This document shows positions 31,642-40,744 of a stretch of 64,000 bases of DNA, in pieces. Under the pieces are notes generated by a model. That model worked only from the letters and a program-made list of their open reading frames with translations. It ran no database searches and was not told the origin of the DNA. The translations under genes were made by a program, and so were the position numbers. Numbering within the stretch: the first letter of the stretch is position 1; each line of letters begins with the position of its first letter. The DNA is taken from NCBI RefSeq assembly GCF_023051175.1, contig NZ_JALKII010000006.1, positions 124,001 to 188,000 of the forward strand, given 5' to 3'. This DNA comes from Alcanivorax quisquiliarum (GTDB lineage Bacteria > Pseudomonadota > Gammaproteobacteria > Pseudomonadales > Alcanivoracaceae).

Positions 31642-33948
31642 CTATTCATGCTGGATGTGTGAGGCCTTCTGCACAAATCGTTCAACCGCCCGGCTGAAAG
31701 CCCAGGCAAAACTCAACAGGGCTTTATCCATTTGCTGAAATTCGTCTGCGGTGGCAGCCCAGTCGATGGTGCCTTCGGGCGTGAGGCTGGTGCCGTCAGT
31801 GACAACGGCGGCGCAGGCCTCATCGGCTTCTTTGAGGAAGCGGGACATTAATCGCAGCAGACCTTTTTTGCCATGACCTTTTATGCCCATGTGCTGGCAA
31901 AGGCGGGTGCTGTTATCCGCTCGCGGCGCCGGCAGCTGCTCCCAAATCAGCTGGGTGGTCTGGAGCCGGTGAGAGTTTCCATGATGATAAAAGGCAACCA
32001 GGCCATGCGCTCGCTGTACCGCATCGGAAAAATCAAAAAAAGCCGGTGGCGGGTATTCGGTGGCTGACGCTTCGGCAGGTATGCAGGCGGCGTCAAACTG
32101 CTCCTTCAAGCCCGGCGATTGGCTGACAATGTCCGGTTTCGCCTGCTCGATCACAATCTCCAGGGTGTCGTCCCACTTTTCTTCGCCCGTCGGCTCGCAC
32201 TTTTCTTTCAGCCTGTCGCACCCTTCGACCGCGATATCTTCCCACTCTGCGTTTTCATCTATTACTTCGCAGTCTTCGCCATCACTCCAGCCTTCATCAT
32301 CTTCTGGACTGCTATCGTCTTCACCGCCTTCGCCCACACCTGCTAAAGGCGGCGGTAACCGGCCGGATGCAAACCAATTTTCTTTTTGGCTATCGACCTC
32401 GACTGGCCAATCTTTGGCTTGTGCGGCCAGAGCCAGAATATCGTCCAGCACGTCCAGCCGGCGCACCCAGGCGTGAGGGATATCGGCGATACCCCGTGCG
32501 GCACCCCAGAGCTGACCGGCAATGGACGCAGTGGAGTCGCTGTCGCCATCGTGATTGGCGGCGCGGATGATCAGATCTTGAAAGTTGCGGGCCGATAAAA
32601 ACGCATAGAGCGCAATGGCCAGTGCTTCGTCACCTACCCAACCGTGCCCCAGACGGCGAATTGCCTGCTCGGGATTGAAGCGCATCCGGCTGCCAAGCTC
32701 TTTGGCCAGACGGTAGAGATCAGTGCTCGGAACGACGCCATATACATGCCCCCATTCGGAGGCGTCGCTGAAACCGTTGCGCACGGCCAGAAACTTGCGC
32801 TCGCCACGAATCAGACGACGGACGATACGCGCCAATACGCCCGCCGATGCCCACCCGTCGGGATGGCCGTGCGTCAAAGCTGCTGCTCCCGCCGCCAAAT
32901 CAAAAGGGTCGTTCAGGCTCAGAAATCCAACGGGTGCAGTTCGCATAACCCCGCCACAGCCTTTGGAGTTATTGATGGCTTGTCTCAGGGTGCCTTTACC
33001 GCCCTGGCTCAGTGCTGCGAGGCAGGTATTACCCGGTGCTCGCTGTGTTCGCAAGGCTGGGCTGCGTGCCAGTTGTCCGCTCAGATGGGGCGAGGCGGCT
33101 CGGCCACTTTGCGTATCCAACCAATCCAGATAAGCCAGCCGAATCTGCTCCAGTGCCTCTTCCTGATTGACAGCCCCCTCACCGTCCGTGCAACGGAGCA
33201 AGCCTTCCAGCGTGAACAGGGTCATTTGCGTGTCGTCACTGACCACCAGTTTGCCTTGTTGATACTGTGGCTGAGTCATCCCTTTGGGGCCGAAGCGTTG
33301 TCGGATCAATTCAAGGGAATCAAACTCGACGGCATAGCCAAAGGCGTCGCCCACAGCCCCGCCGAGCAAACAGCCCAGTAGGCGATCCAGCCAGTCGTCG
33401 TTGGTGGCGAGGTTTGCCTCGTGGACATGATGCTCCTGTGCCGGCGTTTGAATGGCGCCGGGGCGGGCTTTGCGCACCTCCGTCACAGCTTGGTTGGCGG
33501 ACATTCCCAGCTCGACCAATAGGCGGGCCGCTATCATGCCGGTACGGCCCAAGCCGCCCCGGCAGTGAATCAGAATACGCTTGCCCGCCCGCAGTAGCTG
33601 CCGCAGTCGTAAACCCTGGTATAGCCAATCGCGCTCAAAAGAGGTTTCGGGTACGGAGATATCTTCAATAGGTAAATGAAACCAGAGCAACTCCCGGCTT
33701 TCTGTCACTGTACCCAGATGACCAACCTGCAACGCGTCAAGTTCGCTTTGTGGCATCAGCGTGACCACCGCTGCCGCACCCCAGACTTTGATCAGGTCGA
33801 GATCCAGATCGAGATCACGCTTGAATTCACCAGATACGGACTGCTGCTGAATTTTCCCCGGGCAGATGGCCATGCCGATAACACCGCCAGCGGGCAGAGT
33901 AACGCTGGCAATTTCAAGGGGGTTATTGACGCTATCGAGAATGCTCAC
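31642..33948 (-). CDS. Tyrosine phosphatase-ADP-ribosylglycohydrolase fusion
   Basis: Encodes 768 residues. Residues 1-175 are a CDKN3-like protein tyrosine/dual-specificity phosphatase with the signature HCRGGLGRTG near 127. From about 185 an ADP-ribosylglycohydrolase (DraG) domain follows: LLGCLLGGAVGDAFGYAVEF, SDDTQMTLFTLEG, GHPDGWASAG and NHDGDSDSTASIAGQLWG, so both metal-binding motifs are intact. A strongly acidic linker (about 540-600) leads to ~170 residues I cannot place. DraG enzymes remove ADP-ribose from proteins or nucleic acids; the coupled phosphatase could act on ADP-ribose-phosphate or phosphoprotein. It stands alone between hsdM debris and norD. Confidence 0.88.
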   Translation of the reverse strand: MSILDSVNNPLEIASVTLPAGGVIGMAICPGKIQQQSVSGEFKRDLDLDLDLIKVWGAAAVVTLMPQSELDALQVGHLGTVTESRELLWFHLPIEDISVPETSFERDWLYQGLRLRQLLRAGKRILIHCRGGLGRTGMIAARLLVELGMSANQAVTEVRKARPGAIQTPAQEHHVHEANLATNDDWLDRLLGCLLGGAVGDAFGYAVEFDSLELIRQRFGPKGMTQPQYQQGKLVVSDDTQMTLFTLEGLLRCTDGEGAVNQEEALEQIRLAYLDWLDTQSGRAASPHLSGQLARSPALRTQRAPGNTCLAALSQGGKGTLRQAINNSKGCGGVMRTAPVGFLSLNDPFDLAAGAAALTHGHPDGWASAGVLARIVRRLIRGERKFLAVRNGFSDASEWGHVYGVVPSTDLYRLAKELGSRMRFNPEQAIRRLGHGWVGDEALAIALYAFLSARNFQDLIIRAANHDGDSDSTASIAGQLWGAARGIADIPHAWVRRLDVLDDILALAAQAKDWPVEVDSQKENWFASGRLPPPLAGVGEGGEDDSSPEDDEGWSDGEDCEVIDENAEWEDIAVEGCDRLKEKCEPTGEEKWDDTLEIVIEQAKPDIVSQSPGLKEQFDAACIPAEASATEYPPPAFFDFSDAVQRAHGLVAFYHHGNSHRLQTTQLIWEQLPAPRADNSTRLCQHMGIKGHGKKGLLRLMSRFLKEADEACAAVVTDGTSLTPEGTIDWAATADEFQQMDKALLSFAWAFSRAVERFVQKASHIQHE

Positions 33949-34207
33949 AGGGCGCTCCTGTTATCAGTATCCAATTTACCCGGCAGGCGAACACTTTATT
34001 GGGTTTTTATTGATTCGGGTAGCGAGCAGATGGGGAAAGCCGCCTGCCAGATTTGCTTCGCGACCATTTACGGCCGCGCTGAATGAGCCGACCGAGGCAA
34101 TTATCGAAAGGCTGGCGAATTTCCGGGCGGTGCTGGCGGGGTTGGAAAAAAATGGAAGCGGTCTTGATTCGACATAGAGACTGGCACCGCTCGCCGATGG
34201 TCGACAC

Positions 34208-36247
34208 TCAATGCATCACCAGCCGCTTCATCCAATCCAGCAACACCATTGGCAATAACTCCGGCTTCGGCAGTAGTGCGTAATTGTGGGCGCCGAAGAT
34301 GCGTGGCAGGTAAGCCGGGGCCTGGCGATCAATGGTGAGACAGAAGGCGGAGATGCCTTGCAGGGTGGCTTCGGTGATGGCCTGGCGCATGTCTTCCACG
34401 CCGTATTGGCCTTCGTAGATGTCGTTGTCGTTGGGCTTGCCATCCGAGAGCACCAATAGCAGCCGGTGGCTGGCCGGCTGCTTCAGCAACCCGGTGCTCG
34501 CGTGGCGGATGGCGGTGCCGGCGCGGGTGTAGTGTTCCGGTTCCAGTGAGCTGATGCGCAGCGCCACGTCGTTGCTGTAGTTTTCATCGAAGGATTTAAT
34601 CTGGCGGACGATGACGGCATCCGGCCCTTCGCCGGAGAATGCCTGGATTGACCACGGTTCGCCCATCCCCTCCAGTGCCACGCTGACGAGCAACAGCGCT
34701 TCGCGCTCCACGTCGATGATGCGCCGGTTGCTGGCTATCCAGCTGTCGGTGGAGCCGCTGATGTCGATCAGCAGGGTGATGGCCAGATTGCGTTCGGCGG
34801 TGCGCCGGGTCTGGTATAGCGCCTCGGAGAGGCTGCTGCCGGCGCGGAAATCAGCATAGCTGTCGATATAGGCTTGCAGGTCGATATCGTCGCCATCCAG
34901 TTGCTTGCGCCGGGTAACGCGTTGGGCGCTGAGCATTTCAAAGCGACGGCGGATCTGGTTGAGCAGGCTGCGGTGTTCGGCCAGTGTCTCGTCCACCCAC
35001 TGTTGGGAACCCGGCAAGTTGGGCAGCACATGCAGCGTTGTGCCGGGCTGGTGATAGGCACTGATGCGATAATCCCATTCCGGGTAGCGAAGGCCGTTCT
35101 GTTCGCGGATCGCGGTTTTCAATTGCATGGCGGTGTTGGTGTCGGGCGGGTCGTCGGAGATCAGCACTTCTCTGGAGCGGCCCGGCGTGGAGACGAGCCG
35201 CGCATGGGAAAGCTCCGAAAGCATGTCGCCATATTCATCGGCGCTGATGTCTTCATCTTTGTCGACCGGGCGATTAAGGCCGAGAGGATCTTCCGCCTGC
35301 TGATGCGGTTCATCCGCTTGCACCATGAAGATGCCGGGGTCTTTGTTATCGTCCTCGCCGTCTTCCGCTTCACGCACTTCCGGCCGCCGCAGCAGGCGGG
35401 AGCTGCGCGTCGGTTCGCTGGTTGTCTGTGGTTCGGTCAGTATGCCGCTGTCGGCAATTGTGTTGCGCTCGCCGAGCGCTGGCCGGCGCAGTTCGCCTGT
35501 CCACCAGTCTTTCAATAATGGGGCATTGCCGCCGTTTTTGTCGTCAGGGGGCAGGCCGATACTGGCCAGCACTTTCGGTGCCAGCAATACCGAATCTTGC
35601 GGTGACGAGCTGTGCGGCATTACCGTGCAGAGCTGCCCGCAGGGTGTTGCCAGCAATTGCCGCAGCAAGCTTTCAAGTGGCCGGCGCACGGGAGAAAACG
35701 CGTGAAGCGGCGGGCGCATCTGCAACGCGTGCTGGCGTAACCGGGTGACGGCGCTGGCCATGCCGGGCAGTTGCTCCGCCAGCTGGATATCGGCGGCCCA
35801 GGCTTCAAGCAGCAGATAAGCATCCGCAAGCAATGCCGGCCAGGCCGGATCAAGCCACTCGGCGCTGCCACGGCTGGCCCTTGCCGCCTGTTGCAGTGCC
35901 ATGGCGCGGAAAAATGCGTTGCCTTGGGTGATGTTTTCCATGCCGGAGTCGGCCGGCAACCACAGCCGCTCCCCGCTGGTGGCCGGTATGGGTTGTTTCA
36001 GCCAGGGCGACTGGTTGCGGCGATATATGCGTGACAGCAATGTCGGCCGGGCCGGCAGTTGCGCGATGCGAATGGGCAGGCTGCGCCCGGCCACGGCGGT
36101 CACCAGCAGATCGAGTCGCGGTGCGATATCCGCCAGCAGCGCGGTGGGTGCCGCCGGCGGCGGTGGGCGGTAGCGGCGCCATAGCCGCTGGGCATAAACC
36201 GTTGCGTGGCGTGCGGCATCACTGAGCAGGTCTTCTGCTTCAGCCAT
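34208..36247 (-). CDS. norD: Nitric oxide reductase activation protein NorD
   Basis: Encodes 679 residues. The C-terminal third is a von Willebrand A domain with the MIDAS motif DISGSTDS and later RAGTAIRHAS and LVLSDGKPNDND. The long N-terminal part is variable, as in NorD, with an acidic region around 290-340. NorD and the MoxR ATPase NorQ act together as a chaperone pair that inserts metal, probably non-haem iron, into NorB. It is the last gene of norCBQD, 121 bases after norQ. The family is normally about 600-640 residues, so this one is slightly long. Confidence 0.92.
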   Translation of the reverse strand: MAEAEDLLSDAARHATVYAQRLWRRYRPPPPAAPTALLADIAPRLDLLVTAVAGRSLPIRIAQLPARPTLLSRIYRRNQSPWLKQPIPATSGERLWLPADSGMENITQGNAFFRAMALQQAARASRGSAEWLDPAWPALLADAYLLLEAWAADIQLAEQLPGMASAVTRLRQHALQMRPPLHAFSPVRRPLESLLRQLLATPCGQLCTVMPHSSSPQDSVLLAPKVLASIGLPPDDKNGGNAPLLKDWWTGELRRPALGERNTIADSGILTEPQTTSEPTRSSRLLRRPEVREAEDGEDDNKDPGIFMVQADEPHQQAEDPLGLNRPVDKDEDISADEYGDMLSELSHARLVSTPGRSREVLISDDPPDTNTAMQLKTAIREQNGLRYPEWDYRISAYHQPGTTLHVLPNLPGSQQWVDETLAEHRSLLNQIRRRFEMLSAQRVTRRKQLDGDDIDLQAYIDSYADFRAGSSLSEALYQTRRTAERNLAITLLIDISGSTDSWIASNRRIIDVEREALLLVSVALEGMGEPWSIQAFSGEGPDAVIVRQIKSFDENYSNDVALRISSLEPEHYTRAGTAIRHASTGLLKQPASHRLLLVLSDGKPNDNDIYEGQYGVEDMRQAITEATLQGISAFCLTIDRQAPAYLPRIFGAHNYALLPKPELLPMVLLDWMKRLVMH

Positions 36248-36368
36248 GATTTGCTGGCCCGGCGGCGGGTTTCATCAAAGCATTGTTTGCAACGCGGCAT
36301 ATTGTGTACATGCGCTTCTCCGCATTCGGCGGGCTTGCACGCGCCAGATTTTCATTGCCCTTGCCCGC

Positions 36369-37187
36369 CTAGACAAAAGTGGCCTCGACCAGATCGCTTA
36401 ACGCGGCCACCATGGATGGCTCATCGGAAAGCGGCGATACAATGGCCGCCTGGCAGGCTTCTCGCGGGCCGATACCGGCGACCATCAATTTGCCGGCGTT
36501 CACTAGCAAGCGCGTGCTGGGCACTTCGGCCAGGCCACGGTCACGCAACTGCCGGATACGTTCGGCGAGTGCCACCAGCCCGCGAGCGGCGGCGTCATCA
36601 ACCGCGCTTTCACGGTGCACGATGCGCGCCTCGATATCCGCAGGCGGAAAATCCAGATCCATTGCAACAAAACGCTGGCGGGTGCTCGGCTTGAGGTCTT
36701 TCAGCATGCGCTGGTAGCCGGGGTTATACGACACCACCAGCTGGAATCCGGGCGCGGCCTGTACGGTTTCGCCGGTCTTGTCGATCGGCAGAATACGGCG
36801 GTGATCAGTCAGCGCGTGCAGCACCACAACGGTATCCTGCCGGGCCTCGACCACTTCATCCAGATAGCAGATCGCCCCCTCCCGCACCGCACGCGTCAGC
36901 GGACCGTCTTGCCAGACGGTGCCGTTGTGGCGGATCAGGAAGCGGCCGATGAGGTCGCTGGCGGCCAGATCATCGTGGCAGGGAATGGTGACCAGTGGGC
37001 GCCCCAGCTTCCAGGCCATGTGCTCGATGAAACGGGTCTTGCCACAACCGGTCGGCCCCTTGAGCATCACCGCGAGGCCATTGGCGTGGCACTGTCCGAC
37101 CCGGCCCACTTCGTTGCCGGTGGGGTGATACCAGGGGGCTTCGGCGGCCTGGCTGCCCAGGCCGCGCAACGCGTCGTCTGCTCTCAT
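36369..37187 (-). CDS. norQ: NorQ/CbbQ-type MoxR AAA+ ATPase
   Basis: Encodes 272 residues. Walker A GPTGCGKTRFIEHMAWKLG is near residue 44, Walker B CYLDEVVEAR near 108 and the sensor region VVSYNPGYQRMLKDLKPSTR follows. Residue order and length match NorQ/CbbQ. As AAA+ ATPase it drives NorD-assisted activation of nitric oxide reductase. The gene starts one base after the norB stop, consistent with one transcript norC-norB-norQ-norD. Confidence 0.93.
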   Translation of the reverse strand: MRADDALRGLGSQAAEAPWYHPTGNEVGRVGQCHANGLAVMLKGPTGCGKTRFIEHMAWKLGRPLVTIPCHDDLAASDLIGRFLIRHNGTVWQDGPLTRAVREGAICYLDEVVEARQDTVVVLHALTDHRRILPIDKTGETVQAAPGFQLVVSYNPGYQRMLKDLKPSTRQRFVAMDLDFPPADIEARIVHRESAVDDAAARGLVALAERIRQLRDRGLAEVPSTRLLVNAGKLMVAGIGPREACQAAIVSPLSDEPSMVAALSDLVEATFV

Positions 37188-37188
37188 C

Positions 37189-38559
37189 TCAACTCACGCG
37201 GGCGTCAGATGCCGTGCTGCCCTCTGCCGCCGGTTCGTCGACATCGAAGCGCGGCCGATAGCGGAAGAAATCGTAAATAAACAGCGCCACCCCGGTAGCG
37301 AAGATGGTGCCGCAAATAATCAGCATGACAAAGTGAATCTGGATTTTCAGTTGTGCATCCAGATAACCCATGCCCATGATGCGCTCCAGATAAACCTGGC
37401 CGATGCCCGCCGTGGCAAAGGAGATCGTCATGCCGAACATCCCGCCCAATTGCAGCCAGAATGCCCAATAGCCAATGCTCGTGCCTTTTTCCGGGCGGCC
37501 CTGGGTCAGCGAGGGCTGTGCGTAGCTGATCATCGCCAGCGTGATCATGGCATAGGCGCCGTAGAAGGCCGCGTGGCCGTGCATGGCGGTTATCAGCGTG
37601 CCGTGTGTCCACTTGTTGATGCTCGGCCATGTATGCGCCAGCCCCAGCAGCCCGGCGCCAAACAGGGTGAAAATAGTGCTGCCCAATGTCCAGTGCAACG
37701 CCAGCACATTAGGGTGCGACATGCCCGAGCGGCGCATCGCACCGTAGGCATAAATCGCCATGCCGACAATAGCCAGCGGCTCCAGCGCACTGAAAAACCC
37801 GCCGATTGGCAACCAGTAATGCGGCACGCCGACCCAGTAATAGTGGTGTGCCGTGCCCAGGATGCCGGCCAGAAATACCAGCCCGACGATCACATAGAGC
37901 CATTTCTCCATCACCTCGCGATCCGCGCCAGAGAGGCGGATCAGCAGGTAGGCGAGGAACGCGCCCATGATCATCATCCACACACCTTCCACCCACAGGT
38001 GAATCGTCCACCAGCGGTAGAAAATCGAAACGGTGTAGTTTTCGTAATAAAGCAGTGCCGGGAAAAACAGCACGGCGGAACTGACGATCCCCAGCACCAG
38101 CACTCCTTCGGTAGTGGTGAAGCGCCCGGATTTCTTGATCGTCATGCCGATGTTGTAGATAAAGATCAGGAAGCAGACCACCATCACCAGCTTGTGCGGC
38201 AGAGGTTGCTCCAGCAACTTGTTTCCGGTGCCGTAGCGGAACAGATAACCGATCACCGCCGCCACGCCCATGCCCGTCCACAGAATCAGCTGAACGTAGG
38301 CCAATTTTGTGCTGTGAAGCTCGGTACGAGATTCATCCGGCACCAGCCAGTAGGTGGCGCCCATGAAACCGGTCAGCACCCAGACGATCAGCAGGTTGGT
38401 GTGAATGACTTTGGTAACGTCGAAAGGAAGAATATACAGCAGCGGATCGGGCCCCAGATATTTCGTTGCCGACAGCAGGCCGAAGACCAGTTGCAGACCG
38501 AATAGCACAAGGGCGACGGCAAAGTACCAATAGGCGACTGACTGTGACTTGTAGCGCAT
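37189..38559 (-). CDS. norB: Nitric oxide reductase large subunit NorB
   Basis: Encodes 456 residues with about twelve hydrophobic helices. It belongs to the haem-copper oxidase superfamily: segments LIVWVLTGFMGATYWLVPDE, RWWTIHLWVEGVWMMIMGAF, GTAHHYYWVGVPHYWLPIGG and ITAMHGHAAFYGAYAMI carry the conserved His residues that ligate haem b, haem b3 and the iron of FeB, plus the Glu residues of NOR. It reduces two NO to N2O at the cytoplasmic membrane, taking electrons from NorC. The length is standard for cNOR. Second gene of the operon, 57 bases after norC. Confidence 0.96.
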   Translation of the reverse strand: MRYKSQSVAYWYFAVALVLFGLQLVFGLLSATKYLGPDPLLYILPFDVTKVIHTNLLIVWVLTGFMGATYWLVPDESRTELHSTKLAYVQLILWTGMGVAAVIGYLFRYGTGNKLLEQPLPHKLVMVVCFLIFIYNIGMTIKKSGRFTTTEGVLVLGIVSSAVLFFPALLYYENYTVSIFYRWWTIHLWVEGVWMMIMGAFLAYLLIRLSGADREVMEKWLYVIVGLVFLAGILGTAHHYYWVGVPHYWLPIGGFFSALEPLAIVGMAIYAYGAMRRSGMSHPNVLALHWTLGSTIFTLFGAGLLGLAHTWPSINKWTHGTLITAMHGHAAFYGAYAMITLAMISYAQPSLTQGRPEKGTSIGYWAFWLQLGGMFGMTISFATAGIGQVYLERIMGMGYLDAQLKIQIHFVMLIICGTIFATGVALFIYDFFRYRPRFDVDEPAAEGSTASDARVS

Positions 38560-38616
38560 CGTTGTTCTCCGTCTGAGCCACGCACCGTGGCAAGCACGGC
38601 GCTGCGGCTGCCTGTA

Positions 38617-39477
38617 TTACTTGAGTGTGGTCAGGAACGCGACCAGTTGCTCGATCTCTTCTTCACTCAGGCTCTCGCCGTAGGTGTCCGGCATGAAGGA
38701 CACACCATTGGCGGAATACATGCCGCCGGTATTCAGGTGTGCGCTGGGATCAACGATGGCCTCTCTCAGATAACCTTCCACATCGGATGCCTGCCCTTGA
38801 TAATTTCCCGACGCCAGCAGCGCCTCGGTGCGGCGGACGATTCCCGCCAGGCTCGGGCCGGCACCGTCCGCGCCGGGCGCCAGCGAATGGCAGGCAACAC
38901 AGGTGGGCATGGCGGTACGGAATACATTTTCGCCAAGGGCGCGGATATCATCCCCGGCGTCAACGGGGCGCACACCCACCGAGGTGGAGGAACTCTGCAC
39001 CGGCACTGGCTGCCCTGCCCCGCTGGAACCCGGCCCGGCCGTGAAGCCACCCGTGACCAGAATCGGCCGGGGCGGCCAGCCCTGGTTATCGACATTGGCT
39101 ACCCAATCAAGAAACTTGACCAGATTCACGATCTCTTCTTCGCTCAGATTCTGCTGCGGCATCAGGCGCCGATGGCGCTGCTCATCGTAAAAGCTGCCGG
39201 GATCGCGCATGTAGGCATGCAGATAGGCTTCACTGCGGTGCTGGGTAATCTTGGTGAGATCCGGTGCGTAGTAGGCACCTTCGCCAAACAGGGTATGGCA
39301 GTTGATGCAGTTGTATTTGTGCCACACGTCCTTGCCGTGCGTCACCTCGGGGGTAATATTTTCCGCGTTGGTCAGATTGGGAAACTGCCGGTGGCTATCC
39401 AGCGTCAGGCCGAGAAATATCACCGCAGCGGCGATGGTCGAACCCCACGCGAAGATCCTGGCTTGTCTGTTATTCAT
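38617..39477 (-). CDS. norC: NorC cytochrome c subunit with extra cytochrome c domain
   Basis: Encodes 286 residues. Residues 1-150 are normal NorC: an N-terminal membrane anchor (about 8-25), haem motif CINCH in NCINCHTLFGEGAYYAPDLT, and MPQQNLSEEEI with the axial Met. A Gly/Ser-rich linker (FTAGPGSSGAGQPVPVQSSS) joins a second cytochrome c with CVACH, an axial-type Met in SFMPDTYGESLSEEEI and a terminal helix. Usual NorC is about 150 residues with one haem, so this is a fusion of NorC with a cytochrome c electron donor. First large gene of the nor operon. Confidence 0.92.
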   Translation of the reverse strand: MNNRQARIFAWGSTIAAAVIFLGLTLDSHRQFPNLTNAENITPEVTHGKDVWHKYNCINCHTLFGEGAYYAPDLTKITQHRSEAYLHAYMRDPGSFYDEQRHRRLMPQQNLSEEEIVNLVKFLDWVANVDNQGWPPRPILVTGGFTAGPGSSGAGQPVPVQSSSTSVGVRPVDAGDDIRALGENVFRTAMPTCVACHSLAPGADGAGPSLAGIVRRTEALLASGNYQGQASDVEGYLREAIVDPSAHLNTGGMYSANGVSFMPDTYGESLSEEEIEQLVAFLTTLK

Positions 39478-39497
39478 GAGGGCACCCCTTTCAGGAT

Positions 39498-39623
39498 TCA
39501 GACATTGATGCCGGTCCAGTGAAGGCCGGTCATGGTGAATGCGAAAAGGACGGATGCCAGCATCAAGGCGAGCACGATAAAACTGACAATGCGAATGGGC
39601 TTATACAGCTTCTTGCGTTCCAT
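39498..39623 (-). CDS. 41-residue single-helix membrane protein preceding norC
   Basis: ATG at 39623 follows AAAGGAG/GGGAG. The 41 residues are a basic start (MERKKLYKPIR) and one transmembrane helix (IVSFIVLALMLASVLFAFTM), then a short tail. The stop is 20 bases before norC, so it leads the nor operon. It may be an assembly or stabilising factor of the reductase; I do not recognise a named family. A much longer upstream frame through 40022 is not supported. Confidence 0.6.
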   Translation of the reverse strand: MERKKLYKPIRIVSFIVLALMLASVLFAFTMTGLHWTGINV

Positions 39624-40040
39624 ACTCCTTTCTCCCTGTTGGTATCGGCTTGCGCCGGATGTCCCAACCTCAAATGCAGCTCTGTTATCGTTATAACGCC
39701 CGCCCAGCCGTGGCCAGCACTTTTTCACGCCATAAAAATATGGACATATGCCAGAGCACAGTAGCTTGGCGATCCACCGCACCACAACCTGCCCAATATG
39801 GCGTTCTTCAGCGGCAATACTGTGACACCTGTAAAGAGCTGCCCCACTTGCCCTCGATACAAATCCGAATGTAGAACCCATAAGGCTCATGGTCAACACA
39901 TGCTGGTTCGGCTGATTTCTCACTGGCGCGCGCCATCTCGTTTTTTGTCGCCCATCACAGCAGGCACCTGTGCCCTTGAACCGGCCTGCCCCGCCCCGTA
40001 GCATCGAGGCACACCCATCCATGATAGGCGGGCCACTGCA
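39624..40040. other. Divergent intergenic region between the nor operon and the cytochrome c' gene
   Basis: About 415 bases with no gene. GTTATCGTTATAAC (39683-39696) is a partial palindrome of possible regulatory use. I found no clear FNR/DNR box (TTGAT-N4-ATCAA) and no properly spaced sigma54 promoter, so the control of nor expression is not explained by what I see. Confidence 0.4.
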
Positions 40041-40511
40041 ATGTCGATAAACAGATATCTGAAAATATGTGTACTGCTATTTTCATACAGCATTTTTCCT
40101 GTCACGCCGGCCCTGGCGGAAGAAGACATTGGCTCTCGACTCCCTCCCGATGTGAGAGGGCTGCTGATCCAGGAAATGAATGCCATTCTCGGCGCTACCC
40201 AGAACATCATCAACGCCATGGTGCGTGGCGAGGACGCGCTGGTCGCTCGCGAGGCCCGGCAAATCCATGACAGTTTTATTCTGGCGCAGGCGCTGACCGA
40301 AGATCAGGAACGGGCGCTGCTCGCGGCCGCGTCGGAAGAGTTTCTGGCGCGTGACGCGGCATTTCACGCGTTGAGTGCCCGGCTGGCAGAGGCAGCTCAG
40401 GCGGGAGACAAGCCTCGGCAGCGCGCTGTATTTGGTGAGATGCTGGATGCCTGCCTGGTGTGTCACACGGAGCACGCAGCACAACGATTCCCAAGCTTCC
40501 AGCAGCCCTGA
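40041..40511 (+). CDS. Cytochrome c'-like periplasmic haem protein
   Basis: Encodes 156 residues with a signal peptide ending near LPVTPALA-type Ala-rich cleavage (about residue 26). The mature protein is mostly helical and carries one haem c motif, CLVCH, near the C-terminus, as in the four-helix-bundle cytochromes c', which bind NO and protect against nitrosative stress. It is divergent from norC across a shared 400-base region, which fits a nitric oxide role. The fold assignment is from composition and motif position, not alignment. Confidence 0.7.
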   Translation: MSINRYLKICVLLFSYSIFPVTPALAEEDIGSRLPPDVRGLLIQEMNAILGATQNIINAMVRGEDALVAREARQIHDSFILAQALTEDQERALLAAASEEFLARDAAFHALSARLAEAAQAGDKPRQRAVFGEMLDACLVCHTEHAAQRFPSFQQP

Positions 40512-40668
40512 TCGCTATCAGCAACTTGCCGGACATTCCCAGCCGGGGGTTTTCCGTCACGGCCGACGCTTGTCCTGCCGGGCAGCCATCGCCGCGCCAT
40601 TTCGTTACACTAGGCTGCATCTGATCCGGCCGGATCGGCCTGCTGCACGCACGGCCCTCCGGCAGCCC

Positions 40669-40702
40669 AAGCCCCAGGCGCTGATCCGACTGGGGCTTTT
40701 CT
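40669..40702 (+). terminator. Terminator after the cytochrome c'-like gene
   Basis: AAGCCCCAG pairs with CTGGGGCTT around a twelve-base loop, followed by TTCT. It sits between the cytochrome c' and luciferase-like genes, both on the plus strand. No other feature is supported in 40512-40744. Confidence 0.75.
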
Positions 40703-40744
40703 CTGGGTCGTGCTTACCCGCACCCCCTGCACAGGAGAGGTATC

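Noticed and set aside
33676-34086. 136-residue plus-strand frame over the start of the phosphatase-DraG gene
   Set aside because: Antisense shadow; the minus-strand gene has two intact enzyme domains.
39683-39830. Possible NorR/sigma54 or FNR-type sites before the nor operon
   Set aside because: The best candidates (GTTATCGTTATAAC; TGTCAC-N4-TTGC) differ from consensus or have wrong spacing.
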